Shown piece after piece: positions 11,891 to 23,775 of a stretch of DNA of 64,000 nucleotides. The translations under genes and the position numbers were made by a program. Position 1 is the first letter of the stretch; the number at the start of each line of letters is the position of its first letter. Location of the stretch: the NCBI GenBank assembly GCA_032158295.1, contig CM063261.1, positions 3,038,001-3,102,000 of the forward strand, read 5' to 3'. The notes beneath the pieces are model-generated. The model worked only from the letters and a program-made list of their open reading frames with translations. It searched no databases and had not been told where the DNA came from. The DNA comes from Pycnopodia helianthoides (Eukaryota > Echinodermata > Asteroidea > Forcipulatida > Asteriidae).

Positions 11891-12712
11891 TTAGGTATTA
11901 TACAGGATTGGTAAGGATAAAAAACATCATATCGTTTAATTTTAGTCTGAAAGCTTACTGATTATAAAGTTCATACTAGAGCCATTTGTTCTGTGAAATA
12001 TGTTCCTCAGTCATATTCGAGAAAACTGTGTCTGAAAACCTTAACCCTAAAGAACCCAAGTCCTACAATATCCTCATTGCCAAAGTGCAGGATTGTGAAG
12101 GATTTGGGCTATTAGGGATCTGCAACACAGGAGGATTTCGAAGGCTTTGGGCTAAAATGAGTTTTTGTTAGGGTAGGATTTCGCAGGACTTGCGCTACCG
12201 GGCTGTTTTTACATAGGAGGATTTTGAAGGTTTTATGTATTATGCAGCTTAGCCAAAATAGGATTCTGAAGGTTTTGGGCTTTTTTGACATTTTTTGACT
12301 CCCTAACTTCTGTCTCAAAAGGATTTTGAAGGATTGGGCTAATATGTATACTTACAATAAGTTGAAGGATATTGAAGGATTTGGGCACTTTAGGTTTATT
12401 ACCACTTTAATCCGAAGGATATGGAAGGATTTGGGCAGTATGTTTACCCAAGGGTCTAGTCTGTTAGGGTTAAGAAGGAAAAAAAAATAAACACAACAGC
12501 TGATTTGGGTTGTTACCACCAACAGACAGGACAATGTGTTTGCATGCTGAAAATTGTCCATGGTTTTTCTTAATTTTGTCCTGACTTGAACAACAAATTA
12601 AGCCCAAATTTTGACAGGTTTGTTAATTTCATGTGTATGGTTTATCAAACAAAACATGAACACTGTCTGCGACTATTTTGTCAGCTCTACCGATCCTGTG
12701 TAACACCTTTAA
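11891..12712 (-). mobile_element. TTAA-2 miniature element, minus orientation, split by an insertion
   Basis: The left part (11891-12040, ATTATACAGGATTGGTAA..) is the reversed 3' half of the TTAA-2 family. The right part (12474-12712, ending CTCTACCGATCCTGTGTAAC..CCTTTAA) is the reversed 5' half. Removing 12041-12473 gives a colinear match to the intact copies at 48263-48662 and 56589-57001. Confidence 0.7.
12041..12473. mobile_element. piggyBac-like miniature element nested in TTAA-2
   Basis: Bounded by TTAACCCTAA (12041-12050) and TTAGGGTTAA (12464-12473): a TTAA target duplication around termini that begin CCC, the hallmark arrangement of the piggyBac superfamily. The element between the TTAAs is 425 bp. 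Its interior is built from about seven degenerate copies of AGGATTTTGAAGGATTTGGGC at irregular spacing. No transposase is encoded, so it would need a transposase supplied elsewhere. Confidence 0.6.
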
Positions 12713-13330
12713 GTTTCATTTGAAACCACCGGTTTGGCTGTTTGCATTTATTGTTTTCTGATTTTCTGATTGGATTCAAGTGGACTGTTTTTCAGGGCAT
12801 TTTGAAGTTTGATGGATGCATGCTAGAATTTTGTAAACCTGCAATGGTGTCGGGCTTCATTTTTGGAACTTGATGGATTTATAGATGAAGAAGTTAATAA
12901 GGCAGCAAGACTGGGATGATGGCTTTAAAAAAAAATGGCCGTTTGGGATGAATATTTGCTGCATTTCTGTGTAGATCTGTGGGTAACAAAGACATACTCT
13001 TTTCATTGCCTACGTGACTGGGTCTTGGGTGTGATATTTTTTTTATCTCTTAACTCTGTTGATAATCTTTCATCGATCTTGGCTGAAATAATTTAACAGT
13101 ACCTATTTGTCAAGTATCGTGTAGATAATGGTTTGAGTTAAGACAGATTTCAGAGTCCTAAGGACTTGGCAACGGTACAAAGACAGTCAAACCGATGACA
13201 CAAGGTGTGCGATGGCTGTATATTAAAAGTTTGAGTCAATATATCATCACAGTGTCAAGGTTGAATCATCACTGATGTGCCACCAGGGTTAAGCCACAGA
13301 AAATCAGAACTTGAAAAATTGCCACAAATG

Positions 13331-13498
13331 CAGGCCTGGAATTACATGATGGAGGCAACGGAGGCCCCTGGACTTAGCCTTTGTGCCCCCTTCATAAAAT
13401 TTCCCGTAGACTTTAAGGTTTTCCAAGGGAAGTGCCCCTTTGCACAATGAAAATGCCTTGCCTCTCAAAGATGAAAATTCCAGGCCTGCAAATGGCAC
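13331..13498 (+). repeat. CAGGCCTG miniature element, copy 2
   Basis: Intact 168-bp copy starting CAGGCCTGGAATTACATGAT and ending ATTCCAGGCCTG. It is flanked on both sides by CAAATG (13325-13330 and 13499-13504), a likely 6-bp target duplication. Confidence 0.75.
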
Positions 13499-13561
13499 TC
13501 CGATTTTTAGGAGTGTTTAACAGGGCTGCCTTGTTTGTGTTATAAACCTGTTACCTTATTT

Positions 13562-14376
13562 ATCCTGATGCGAATGCCCTCTCAGTCAGGGTCGGGAGGA
13601 GCAATCCTTTATTGGGGATGTTTACTGCATCATTGTTACATAAACCGACCCAATTGGGATAACTTACCCTGATAGGAATCCTTGTCTCCAAATCTGGATA
13701 CCTCAGTCAGGGCAGGGAGGGGGATCCCTTGGGGATGTTTACTGCATCATTGTTACATAAACCGACCCATTGGGATAATACTTTCCCTGATAGGAATCCT
13801 TGTCTCCAAATCTGGATACCTCAGTCAGGGCAGGGAGGGGGGATCCCTTGGGGATGTTTACTGCATTTGTTACATAAACTGACCCAATTGGGATCATACT
13901 TACCCCGATAGGAATCCTTGTCTCCAAATCTGATACCTCAGTCGGGGCAGGGAGGGGGGATCCCTTGGGGATGTTTACTGCATTTGTTACATAAACTGAC
14001 CCAATTGGGATAATACTTTCCTGATAGGAATCCTTGTCTCAAAATCTATACCTCAGTCGGGCGGGAGGGGCAATCCCTTATTGGGGATGTTTACTGCATC
14101 ATGTTACATAAACCGACCCAATTGGGATAATACTTACCCTGATAGGAATCCTTTTCTCCAAATCTGGATACCTCAGTCGGGGCAGGGAGGGGGAATCCTT
14201 GGGGATGTTCACTGCATCATTGTTACATAAAACTGACCCAATTGGGATAATACTTACCTTGATAGGAATCCTTGTCTCAAAATCTATACCTCAGTCGGGG
14301 CAGGGAGGAGCAATCCCTTATTGGGGATGTTTACTGCATTTGTTACATAAACCGACCCAATCGGATATACTTTCAT
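13562..14376. repeat. Seven-copy satellite, unit about 118 bp
   Basis: The CTCAGTC(A/G)G marker recurs at about 13579, 13701, 13819, 13936, 14051, 14171 and 14289, giving spacings of 122, 118, 117, 115, 120 and 118. Each unit holds GGGAGGGG(G)ATCCCTTGGGGATG, ACTGCATCATTGTTACATAAACYGACCCAATTGGGAT and GATAGGAATCCTTGTCTC. Short ORFs within are by-products of the repeat. Confidence 0.92.
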
Positions 14377-14945
14377 GAGCACTCTCCTCTCTCAGTCTCC
14401 ACCCTGCTCCAATCAGGTTTTCATTTGCGCACGGTGCCCGCTATCTCCCAATGGTGATGATACAAGACGGATCATGGTTACAGTTAGTGACCTTCACTGG
14501 TAACTGACTCACTCGAGAAACTCAGGAAAAATGTTTCAACCTGGAAATAAGAGTCGACAGGAGACAGTATCGTGGGGAAAATTACCAGAGATTAAATTTG
14601 ATATGTGACACACAAGGTATCCAAGATAAGAGAGTGTCGGTCCCGTTTGGAATCTCCCTTTGAAAAAGCATTCCAGGGCTTCCTCTATTTTTTTTATATT
14701 TTTTTATTCGAGACAGGGTGGTTGTTAAGGACCTGGCAAATACTCAAGTATTATGCTATCAAGAGTCCAATAGAAGGAAGATTCTTTCCACTTGAATTAA
14801 TGTTAACAATTTTTACAGCTTTATGTCACCTAATGTGTACTGACAGGACTTAGACACAGTCTGTAGTTTATTGCCCTGTAGTCGGGCTGTTAATAATTCT
14901 GAGGGGTGATGAGTAATTTTAAAGCTCAATTTGGAAGGAATATCA

Positions 14946-15101
14946 CAGGCCTGGAATTACAAGGGCCCGTGTTGCCCCTGGTCTTGGCCTTGGTGCCCTA
15001 TGTCAAAAGTTTCACACAGACTTTAAGATTTTCCCCAATGGAAGTGCCCTTTGCAAAAAGAGAATGGCCTTGCCCTTTTCAAAGAAGAAATTCCGAGCCT
15101 G
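14946..15101 (+). repeat. CAGGCCTG miniature element, copy 3
   Basis: Starts CAGGCCTGGAATTACAAGGG and ends AAATTCCGAGCCTG, with the family's GTCTTGGCCTTGGTGCC and TTTCCCCAATGGAAGTGCCC blocks. No clear target duplication remains. Confidence 0.7.
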
Positions 15102-15893
15102 AAGTTTGGGTTTTGTAGGTTAAACCATAAAGACATATCTGACGAGTGTGCATGAAGTTTTGTGTCCTGAAGTTGTTCTTCTCGTGGGACACAAGGCTGG
15201 ACAGTTGTTCTAGGCATGTCCATGGCAGACCTTAACCCTCTTTGCAGCATTCCAACTCAAAATGCTATTAATTTTCCAATTGACCACGGAAATATGCAAC
15301 AAAGCACAAATTGTTGCAAATCTTTTCACACATAGTTTTCAAACTCCCACAGGTAGAGACACCTGTTTAAAAAAAAAATGGTTCTGTACATCCGAACTCA
15401 TCAATTAATCTTGCTCACCCTCAGACAAAACCCTCGCATGAACCCGTCCCCCCTAGGGACTGGCAGTATTATCGGATCAACCTGATTGGCACCTCCCCGC
15501 TTTCTATTGTTGTCATCGCTTTCAGGTCGCCATCCTTACCCCATGTCACCGATTCATCACTCCAGTGGGCCCATGACAATGCTGGCATCTCACACCTTCC
15601 CCAGAACCTTTACCCCCCCCCACCCCCTTTTGAGCCAGGTGTAATTGACTCTGTTTACCTCCAAACGGCCCCCTTGTAGGGGGCATTGTCTGGCCCTAAT
15701 CTGCACCCCCTTGTTCCCTTTTGAATGAGAGGATTGCAGTTTGGCTGATTCTCCAATAAACTATTCTCAAAATTTTCCTTTTCAAAGATAAGCGTTCAGT
15801 TCAGCTTCAGGCAGATACTGTTCTGTAATAATTTTTATATTTTTTTACTTTGTAGTTTTGAGTTTGAAAAACCCTAATCATTAGAACTTGTAG

Positions 15894-16017
15894 CAGGCCT
15901 GGAACTACACGGAGGCCATGGCCACTGTTTCCCATAGGCGTTAAAGATTTTCCAATGGAAGTGCCCTTTGCAAAATAAAAATGGCCTTGCCCTCTCGAAG
16001 ATGAGATTCCAGGCCTG
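15894..16017 (+). repeat. CAGGCCTG miniature element, copy 4, internally deleted
   Basis: A 124-bp copy with both ends but missing part of the GTCTTGGCC middle. Flanked by TTGTAG and TTGGAG, a near-matching 6-bp pair. Confidence 0.7.
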
Positions 16018-17393
16018 TTGGAGGGCCCTGTGCGAACGACGAATTTACTGGATCTATCTTCAAAGGGAGAGACCGTGCACATTTTTTGCCGAGCAAAATA
16101 CTGCAGGGAACCAGTCATTTATAGTGAAAACGTCATATGGTATTTCGGCTGGTTACCCATGTTCTGTGCTTGGCAAATTATTGCACGGAACACGTTTCTG
16201 AAATGCGGCCCGGCCCTTAATTGACTGTCACAGCTAGATTATCTGCTCCTGAGAAATGTCTCTTGCATCCTGGATCCTCTCTCTAAGGAGGCTTGCTAAT
16301 GTATTCAGCAGCATCCAACGGTTTACTTCTATCTGTTCCTCAAGGTTAGGGATTTCCGGAGTTTCCAGAGTTGACTGCTCTTAAGTACATTGACCCCTCG
16401 ATTTGCCCAAAGTCCTACTGAACATCCCACTGTGCCAGTTCGATACGCTGGCTCTTAAAACACGGAACTACTTTTTATTTTCGGGGGAAAGGTGGGGGGG
16501 GGGGTTGCAGTCACTCTCCCTCAGCCAACCTCAGTTTAACCCCACCCCCTCCCTCTTGAAACTGTCCTCATGAAAAATTCAGTGTAGCCTGTTAGCGCAT
16601 TAAAGCGAACCGTCATAAGCATTCAGTGTGATTCGTCGCGGACGGGAGAAGCGCCCTGACAAGCTTATATCCTGAATGGCTCCCGAGCCAAAGACATGAT
16701 CAATATTTTGTCAGCGGATTGATTAAACTGGATGTGGCGATGTTTTCAGTTGTTTGGAAAACAACGCTTGTTTCGCATTGACTATTTGTTGCCATTACTG
16801 TTTGGCTGAAAGTGTCCCCCGAGGGCCATTTCCATTGTCCTTTATCAGATAAAAGACCATCAGGTGTTTTTCTATTTTTTTAATTTTTTATTGGCTCGGC
16901 ATTTGTTTGTCACGGTATGGTTTAGTTTGATTGAGAGGGCTCGGTCCCACTCTTTCGATTAGATATTCACTGTAAAATGTTGTCAATTTTTCCAGTGATC
17001 AGCTCATGTAAAAGCTATACAGAGGGTATAATATTGGAGTCTGTCTTGAATGTCCTACTCTATCTTTCCGTAATGCCGTTTTTAGTCAGCAATTTGGATG
17101 CTTTCTTTTTAAAAACTTGAAAGTCAATCTAGACTATCTTTGTATTTGTTTCTAAAAGACACGAGCCCAGACTTAAGATGCGAGGCTGTAGTACAACAAA
17201 TGTAGACAAACCTTTTTCTAACCTGTATTTGACATCTTTGTCTTCGTATTTCACATTTAGGTGATTTCTAATTAAAAACTAGATCGATGGTTATTGATTG
17301 AGTGAATTGATTGAAATGGTTTATTGAAAATCATATTCAATCAAAACAGCTCGAGGACTGATAGCATTCGACTTTGCATAGAATATAATTAAT
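16018..17393. other. No gene recognised
   Basis: A G run near 16494 and otherwise unremarkable AT-rich DNA. Short ORFs near 16.0-16.2 kb have no support. Confidence 0.35.
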
Positions 17394-17644
17394 ATGTGCA
17401 CAGCCACAATCATGGGTACACATTTTTTTCGTGTCCATGTTATGAACAACACTTTGAAAACCAGTGATGTAACAGGTATTTCAATGTTTTTTGTAAACTT
17501 ATCAACCAGGGCTGTGTGAATGAAGAGTAGAAAGTACTTGAGTTTGTTGAAAACAAGATCTGCAAAGAGTTACTCAATATTTATGTGTCGTTCATTTGGT
17601 GTCTTTGTAACAAAAAGTGTACCCATGATTGTGGCTGTGCACAT
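17394..17644. repeat. Perfect 28-bp inverted repeat, about 250 bp overall
   Basis: The arms at 17394-17421 and 17617-17644 are exact reverse complements and contain GCACAGCCACAATCATGGGT. The 195-bp interior encodes nothing. It is likely a foldback or miniature element; a GTGCAGCCACAAT-like string also occurs near 26848. Confidence 0.75.
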
Positions 17645-17754
17645 ATGTAAAACTGATAAAATTTGAAAAAATTCAATGTACTCCTCGGAAAGAAATTGAT
17701 GCAAGGGCAAAAACCAAATACTTTTCTTTAGCCCCAGATGCCAAACTAACATCT

Positions 17755-18137
17755 CAGGCCTCGCGCTTAAGCTTTTTGTAAAGTAGCCCCCCCCCCCCCC
17801 CCGGGCCAGTAAACTGCATTTTACTTGCCCCCAGGAAGTTTTAGTAGCCCAGATTTCAAACAGGAATTGCCATAAATGTAATGTTCTGATGTGTTAATGT
17901 TAACGATCACAACCAGTTTAACGATCAAATGAAGTTATATTCACACACTCAATAAAGATTAACACCTTTTATACATTAATTATTCACATCTGAAAAGGAA
18001 GAAATGAGCTTTTTAAACAAGTAGGTTGCACAGTTTTTAGTAGCCCTCAGGGCAAGTTGAGAAGTGGTGTTTACTAGTCCATAGCATTTTGTTACTAGAC
18101 AATGTACGCCGGGCTAAGTGTTAAGGGCAAGCCCTGC
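17755..18137. repeat. Possible degenerate element with CAGG..CTTAA ends
   Basis: Begins CAGGCCTCGCGCTTAAGC and ends GTTAAGGGCAAGCCCTG, an imperfect inverted pair. The interior repeats the phrase 'TTTTAGTAGCCC' and contains a C run of about 15 nt. Only one full copy was seen, so the boundaries are tentative. Confidence 0.35.
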
Positions 18138-18159
18138 ATCTATTAACATTGTTGCGGTA

Positions 18160-18372
18160 CCTGCTGCTAAAATATTGGATTTGAACTGCCTCTAGCCACC
18201 AGGCCAGCTCAATAGTCTCGTGGCGTCTGCTCCAGCATAGCAAAGGTTGTGGGTTTGAATCCCCACCCCACCCCACTGAACATGCCTGTGGGATTTTGTT
18301 CACAGGACTTTTGGGGGAAAGTACTGAAAATACAGTGCTTAATACACATCGGTGTATAGGGCAAAAACAACA
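18160..18372 (+). mobile_element. tRNA-derived SINE-B, copy 1
   Basis: The head at about 18206-18268 has tRNA-like box A (CCAGCTCAATAG) and box B (GGGTTTGAATCC). The tail (CCTGTGGGATTTTG..CACAGGACTTTTGGGG..AGTACTGAAAATACAGTGCTTAATACACATCGGTGT) is shared, reversed, with copies near 46.9-47.1 and 61.0-61.1 kb. Confidence 0.65.
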
Positions 18373-18989
18373 AAATGATATACAGTTTTGTTCATGGCCT
18401 TATAATGAGGTAAATAAAGAAAATAAATTTCCAAAGTGGTGTTGTCTGGTTGTAGCATGGAGTAAACTAGTGTATGTTGTTTGCCTATGTATGGGTGGGC
18501 CTGTATAAACACTAGCTATGCCCACCATCCCCCCAATAGGTGGTCCTTAATTTGCAGGGGCTAGACACTAGTTTAGGCTGCAATTAATGGGCAGTTTTGT
18601 AAAGCATTAAGTGCTCTAATTGAGTGCATATGGGCAGGTGTTGTAGCTGGAGGAAGCAAAGTCTGGACCATTGACTCTCTTACTTACTAGTACCATGCTA
18701 GTACTCTGGCTGGACACATGGAGTTGAGCCACTGGACCTCAGCTGCCCGGCCAGACTGCAGCGTCCCAGAGCGGAAGTTATTGCTTATGGGGGGGGGGGG
18801 GTGGTCATTACAGGGCATAATTGTTACATCATGGGTCACCTCAAGAAACAATTACAGCCAAACAGCAAACACAAACAAACTGTGCACAATATAGTGCACA
18901 AGAGGCCCACATGCTGAAACACCTCTAGCCTGGATATTCTAAACCGGGGATTGAATACAGTGGCTTCAGAAATCTAGGTTAAGAATTTT

Positions 18990-19420
18990 TTTGACAAGAT
19001 TATGTAGGCTATATTATGGGTCTTGGCTTCAGGCAAGAATCTTCTTTTATTTGATGCTATTACTGTCATATGAATTGGACAAAGTTCAAATATCAAACCC
19101 CTTGAGGAAACATACTACCCCAGCACTCTGGGAACTTCATTGGCTACCGATTAGAGAACGGATTCATTTTAAACTTGCTTTTTTAAAATTGTTATAAATG
19201 CTTGGAACAAAGCTACTCCTAGATATCTTTTCATTTTTACACTCCTCCACATTTCTTCGGTCCACACTTGACATCACCCACTTGAATGTTTCCCGTGCAA
19301 ACAAAGTTCTGGGTCGATGATTTGGAACAATCTTCCTCCTGTCATCTGTTAGTTTATCTCTATTTCATTGAGCTCTTAAAGACTCACATCTATCCGTGTT
19401 AGTTTCTGTTATGTGCGTGA
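18990..19420 (+). pseudogene. Degenerate CR1/L2-type LINE, reverse transcriptase C-terminal remnant
   Basis: One frame reads TTPALWELHWLPIRERIHFK, the conserved block following the RT domain in CR1/L2/Jockey-like LINEs (typically TP-L-ELHWLPV-R--FK). Downstream, in other frames, are WNKATPRYL (like LNGLAPKYL), MIWNNLPP (like the WNSLP motif) and LKTHIYP (like FK-LKTHLF). The order is right but the frame shifts and stops intervene, so it is an inactive 3' fragment. The upstream RT palm and endonuclease are absent. Confidence 0.7.
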
Positions 19421-19972
19421 TGATCTTGATGGAATAGGGCCTCATAAATTTTAATTTTGATGTTAAGAAGGTTAGGAATAAATAGATCTATATAAATCAT
19501 CCATGATCTATTGGTCTCCTGTGGATTTGCTTAGCACTTGCAATGTTGCTCAGCAGCAGAATGGTTACCAGCTTGTACATGTAGGTATTATTTTGTGTGT
19601 AAACTGGTTCCCGGCTTAGTTTATACTTGGCAACTAGGTTAAATGGTTCCTGCTTTAAGAATCGAGCCAGGGTGCTGCGTGGAGGTCAGAATATTCTTTG
19701 ATTTATGAGAGGCCTGTTTGAGGGATAAACAATGTATTACTTAAAAACAAGTGCCTGGCATATTATCTTACTTGGTGTTAAATGCTGCGCAAACACGGCT
19801 TAAGGCAGAAATCCTTCAATGGTTTCCTACTTAACAGCCTTGGTATAAAGGATAAAGGATGCTTGGTTCACTGCACTTAGTAATGACACATTTAGCCATT
19901 AAGCCCCAAAGGGGTCTTAGTGCAGAGTGCTAACTTGCTTTGTCACTTTGACTGTAAAAGATACCTCTGTTG

Positions 19973-20358
19973 TTAAAGGTGGGGTATACTTTTGGTAATT
20001 GTCAAAGACCAGTATACCTCACTTGGTGTATCCCAACATATGCATAAAATAACAAAACCTGTGAGAATTTGGGGCTCAGTTGGTCATCGAAGTTGCAAGA
20101 AAATAATGATGGAAAAACGCCCTTGTTGCATAGAATTGTGTGCTTTACAGATGCCTGAGAAAGGCTTCATGCCCGGAAGCTTTCAAAGATTCAAATTTGG
20201 GAGTGAAAAATTACCTCTTTCTCTTAAACTACACTACTTCAAAGGGTGTCGTTTCTAACAATGTGTTTTTTACAGTATCAGCAGTTCTCCAATGTTATTT
20301 ACCAAGTAAGTTTTTTATGGTTACTATTTTGTGGAGTAATTACCAAAAGAGTATACCC
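19973..20358 (+). mobile_element. TTAA-3 miniature element
   Basis: Starts TTAAAGGTGGGGTATACTTT and ends AATTACCAAAAGAGTATACCC, so the ends are about 20-bp inverted repeats. The interior (GTCAAAGACCAG, CATATGCATAAAATAACAAA, GGTCATCGAAGTTGC) is, from memory, characteristic of very common echinoderm, particularly sea star, elements. Confidence 0.7.
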
Positions 20359-20994
20359 TGATGAATGATGAATAAAATTCCAAGCAGAACAAAAAATACA
20401 TATATCTGAATAAATTCCTGCTGAGGAAAAATCCTAGAATGAGCAGATAGTTGGTGGGCAACCAGTCAACATCTACATTCAAATGACTCTGTGTTTGGCT
20501 GGTAACCTTTTTTCCAAGTTTTGTCGTAGTATATATGTAAATATCTCAATGTGTAGTTCTTCTTCTGTCTTTGTTATAATCATCTCCAACCTTTGGTCAG
20601 CTTGACCATAACACGAATGAACGAATACATGAGAACTGTGCTAAGATCCCTGTTGCCATAGTAACCATTTTCCTGCTGAGCAAAGTTTTGCACATCAAGC
20701 AACTACATGGAATTGGACCAGATGCTGTGATTTTGAGGAAAGTCTGGAAGAGTTCAGACTTAAATGGAGGAGATTCAAGTCAGTATTTGTTCAGTATTTT
20801 TTTTTTTCAGGAAGTAGATAGCTTTCTTTGTAAAGTGAAATATCGGTGACAGATGTTTCTACATTTTGTTTTAAAGGAAGTGGATTTGATATATTAACAA
20901 ACAAATGTCTGATGACGTTTGTTATTTGAAAAACGAAAGTGGCTACCTTGCATTGGAGTGCAGTCACTGCACTTTTTTTTTTTTTTTTTTTTAA

Positions 20995-21575
20995 CAGCAG
21001 GCTGGCATGATTCTTCAGGGAGGCAATGGAGGCAACCCTGGTCATTGCATTGGTGCCCCTTGAAATGCTTCACTAGAATTTTACAATTCTGATAGAGGTG
21101 CCCTTAACCAAGGAGAAAACACCTTGATGCCCTTAACTTGAATTTGGATAAACGTCTGATAATTCTTATCCCTAAATATTTGTCTTTGCATGCACTGAGG
21201 CCTGATACTGTATGATTCTTCAGGGAGGCAATGGAGGCAACCCTGGTCATTGCCTTGGTGCCCCTTGAAATGCTTCACTAGAAATTACAATTCCTCATAG
21301 AGGTGCCCTTAACCAAGGAGAGAACGTCTTGATGCCCTTAACTTGAATTTGGATAATTGTCTGATAATTCTTATCTCTAAATATTTGTCTTTGCATGCAG
21401 GCCTGATACTGTATGATTCTTCAGGGAGGCAATGGAGGCAACCCTGGTCATTGCCTTGGTGCCCCTTGAAATGTCCCAACAGATATTTACAATTTCCACA
21501 TAGAGGTGCCCTTAACCAAGGAGAAAACGCCTTGGTGCCCTTGCCCTTTCAAGATCGTAGCCTCTGGCCTGAATG
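20995..21575. repeat. Three tandem units related to the CAGGCCTG element
   Basis: TATGATTCTTCAGGGAGGCA recurs at about 21006 (first base differs), 21211 and 21411, a period near 203 bp. Each unit carries GGCAACCCTGGTCATTGC, TTGGTGCCCCTTGAAATG and GAGGTGCCCTTAACCAAGGA. These echo the CAGGCCTG family middle, so an element copy seems to have been amplified in tandem. A T run of about 20 nt precedes unit 1. Confidence 0.8.
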
Positions 21576-22041
21576 GGCATATTCTTCTGTCCCGGACTTA
21601 TTTTTAGTATGCCAGCTCACAGTTACAAATTTGTTTCTCTTGTGGTTTACGCGAGGGCGGAATGGCCAAGTTTGCTCGCCTTGTAACCATTTCGAGGAAA
21701 ACTTCATTGTTCAATATGATAGATTTTGGAGTGTTCTTATACTAGTGTAGAAATATTACAGGACCTGGCATAAATTAAAAGTTAGGAACTTGTTGGCAGC
21801 AGTGGGCTTATTTTCCTATAGACTTCTTGTGGGGGCATTTTCTTAATTTAAAATAAAAACGTTATTTTGAGGGTGGGCTAATTTATTAGACAGCTTGAGG
21901 GGTAGGTCCTAATTCGATGACAGTTACTGCTGGAGGATAAGTCTCCGGTTCCACCCTAACCATCATCCATGCTCACTTCACACGGTAATCTTGAGGGATC
22001 TACAAGATCCAGGAGGTTTTACTTGCCTTAACTCTTAACAG

Positions 22042-22280
22042 ATGTCGGAACATGAAGATCCAACATCACCACCTCCGAAAAAAAGGGGAAAAAAATCCAT
22101 CCAAGATGGATAAAGTATGAAGGCATCTCTGTCTTCGAACAAGGCGGAGGAAATGAGGTAGCAATATCTGCAATCTAATAAGAACCTGGGGAAATCCACT
22201 GCTCATCCTGCCCAGGTATCGCGGAACAAACGCAGGATTAGAAATTTGCACGGCAGACAGAGTGCCAACAGATGTCGGTT
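22042..22280 (+). pseudogene. Possible frameshifted coding fragment with basic motif
   Basis: An ATG at 22042 opens MSEHEDPTSPPPKKRGKK, which resembles a nuclear-localisation-type N-terminus, then stops at 22111 after a run of seven A. Adjacent frames stay open for about 20 and 35 further codons. It could be a decayed transposon gene or chance. The minus strand across 22371-22751 is also open for 126 codons without a recognisable domain. Confidence 0.2.
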
Positions 22281-23334
22281 TTTGAAGGGGGTCTTTCGGT
22301 GGGCTTGAATCCCCAGGACGAGCTCAGGTAAAAAGCACATGCTGTATAAATGAAAATACACAGGTAACTTTCATTTCCTGCGAGTTTCACTCTGTGAGGC
22401 GTTCTCCTGGCGTGGTGCACAGACCACGTCCAGATGAGGGTACACTGGGGAGGGGGTAGCTCTCTGGTCCGTAGTTTTTTTGAAATCCTCAAGACGATTT
22501 AGGCGGCGCCCTCGCTTGTCAGCCATGGGTGGGGTGGGAACATCTGCAGGAAATCTGTCATATATGGTAATTAGCATTGCAGACGGGCGCACGAAATTTT
22601 GAGCGGGATCACGCTCGGTTACGAGGGGCGAGGGCAGGGCTTGTATATTCTGGGATAAAGGAGTGTTGGGCATCCCCGGGGGACAAATTAATATAGTTGT
22701 GCTAGACCTGGCGAGGAAATGGTACGGAAATGCCAAATCAAGAATGTTCAACCAACTGTGCTGATTGATGGACAGATGTAGATAAGCAATTCAAATAGAA
22801 CTTCTTAAATACAAGGTAGCAATCAAGTTGCTTCATGTGTTCCCTCTAACCATTACAACATTTGAGATCGTCTGAGTCAAGTTACTTCCACAGTTAGAAC
22901 CAGTTTTGACAATTGATAAAACAAAGTTATTCAACTGCGTCATTGATCATTTCCACAGAGCTTACAGATTGTAGGTTTTTTATTTTAAGAGCACTTCTAA
23001 ATCCAAACAGGTGTCAGTCTGCATAAAAGGAAAGTTAAATTTTTTTTTTAATAAACGATAGCAACACCCCTGGTCTCCGTGTAATTTGGGGCGTGAAGCG
23101 TGAGTGCAAAGCTTAATTTGACGTTGCATCTATTTGCAGTGGGAGAACTTATCTCTGTTGAACCGTGGTCAACTAGTATTAGGAATCATTTGCTCGGGTC
23201 ATTTGCTGATGTCATTGGGCGCCCGAACTAAACCAGCCGTTAAACTCTCAGATATCCTTGGGAGTCTTTTTTGATGACAATACCAGAAACCGTAGCATAG
23301 CAACCTTTTGTGATGCGTCCCTTTTTAAAGGGAC

Positions 23335-23775
23335 ACTGCGTGATTGGGGCAAACGTGACGCGTCCTAACCTCGCTACTTTGAAGATTTGCCATAAAGGAA
23401 ATCAATTGAAAAGTGTTCATTTTGTGTCATTATTCTCCAACACCTGTGTAGATGTAATCAAAATAAGCATCTATTGACCCATTTGCACATGCGCACTAAC
23501 TCAAACCTATCCTGTCTGGGAGTCAAAATGTTCGCAAAGGAATTTACTCCCGAAATGGCTGGTTTTAGTAGAAGCGCACTGTGCGGAGGTGTGTTCTGTG
23601 TCGCGCAACGGAACCATTAACATTGGACAAAGCGTATAGTCGTATAGCCCTCCATAAATTTATGTTTTCTCAGAAAGGTGACCATCTAATCTGATGGAAA
23701 GTTTTGATTGTGTTTTACTGACAGCTATAGTTCGTCAGAGTGAACACTTTTTCTAAAAGCGAGTTATACCTTTAA
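23335..23775. mobile_element. Possible TTAA-5 miniature element
   Basis: Begins TTAAAGGGACACTGCGTG and ends AGTTATACCTTTAA. The terminal 7-8 bp are inverted; the inner ends are weakly matched. Length (441 bp) and TTAA ends fit the other TTAAAGG elements here. Confidence 0.4.

Noticed and set aside
13562..14376. CRISPR array
   Set aside because: Units are contiguous and similar throughout, with no unique spacers, and the context is an animal genome.
22371..22751. 126-codon minus-strand ORF
   Set aside because: Open but without a recognisable domain. Kept only as part of the coding-like debris finding.
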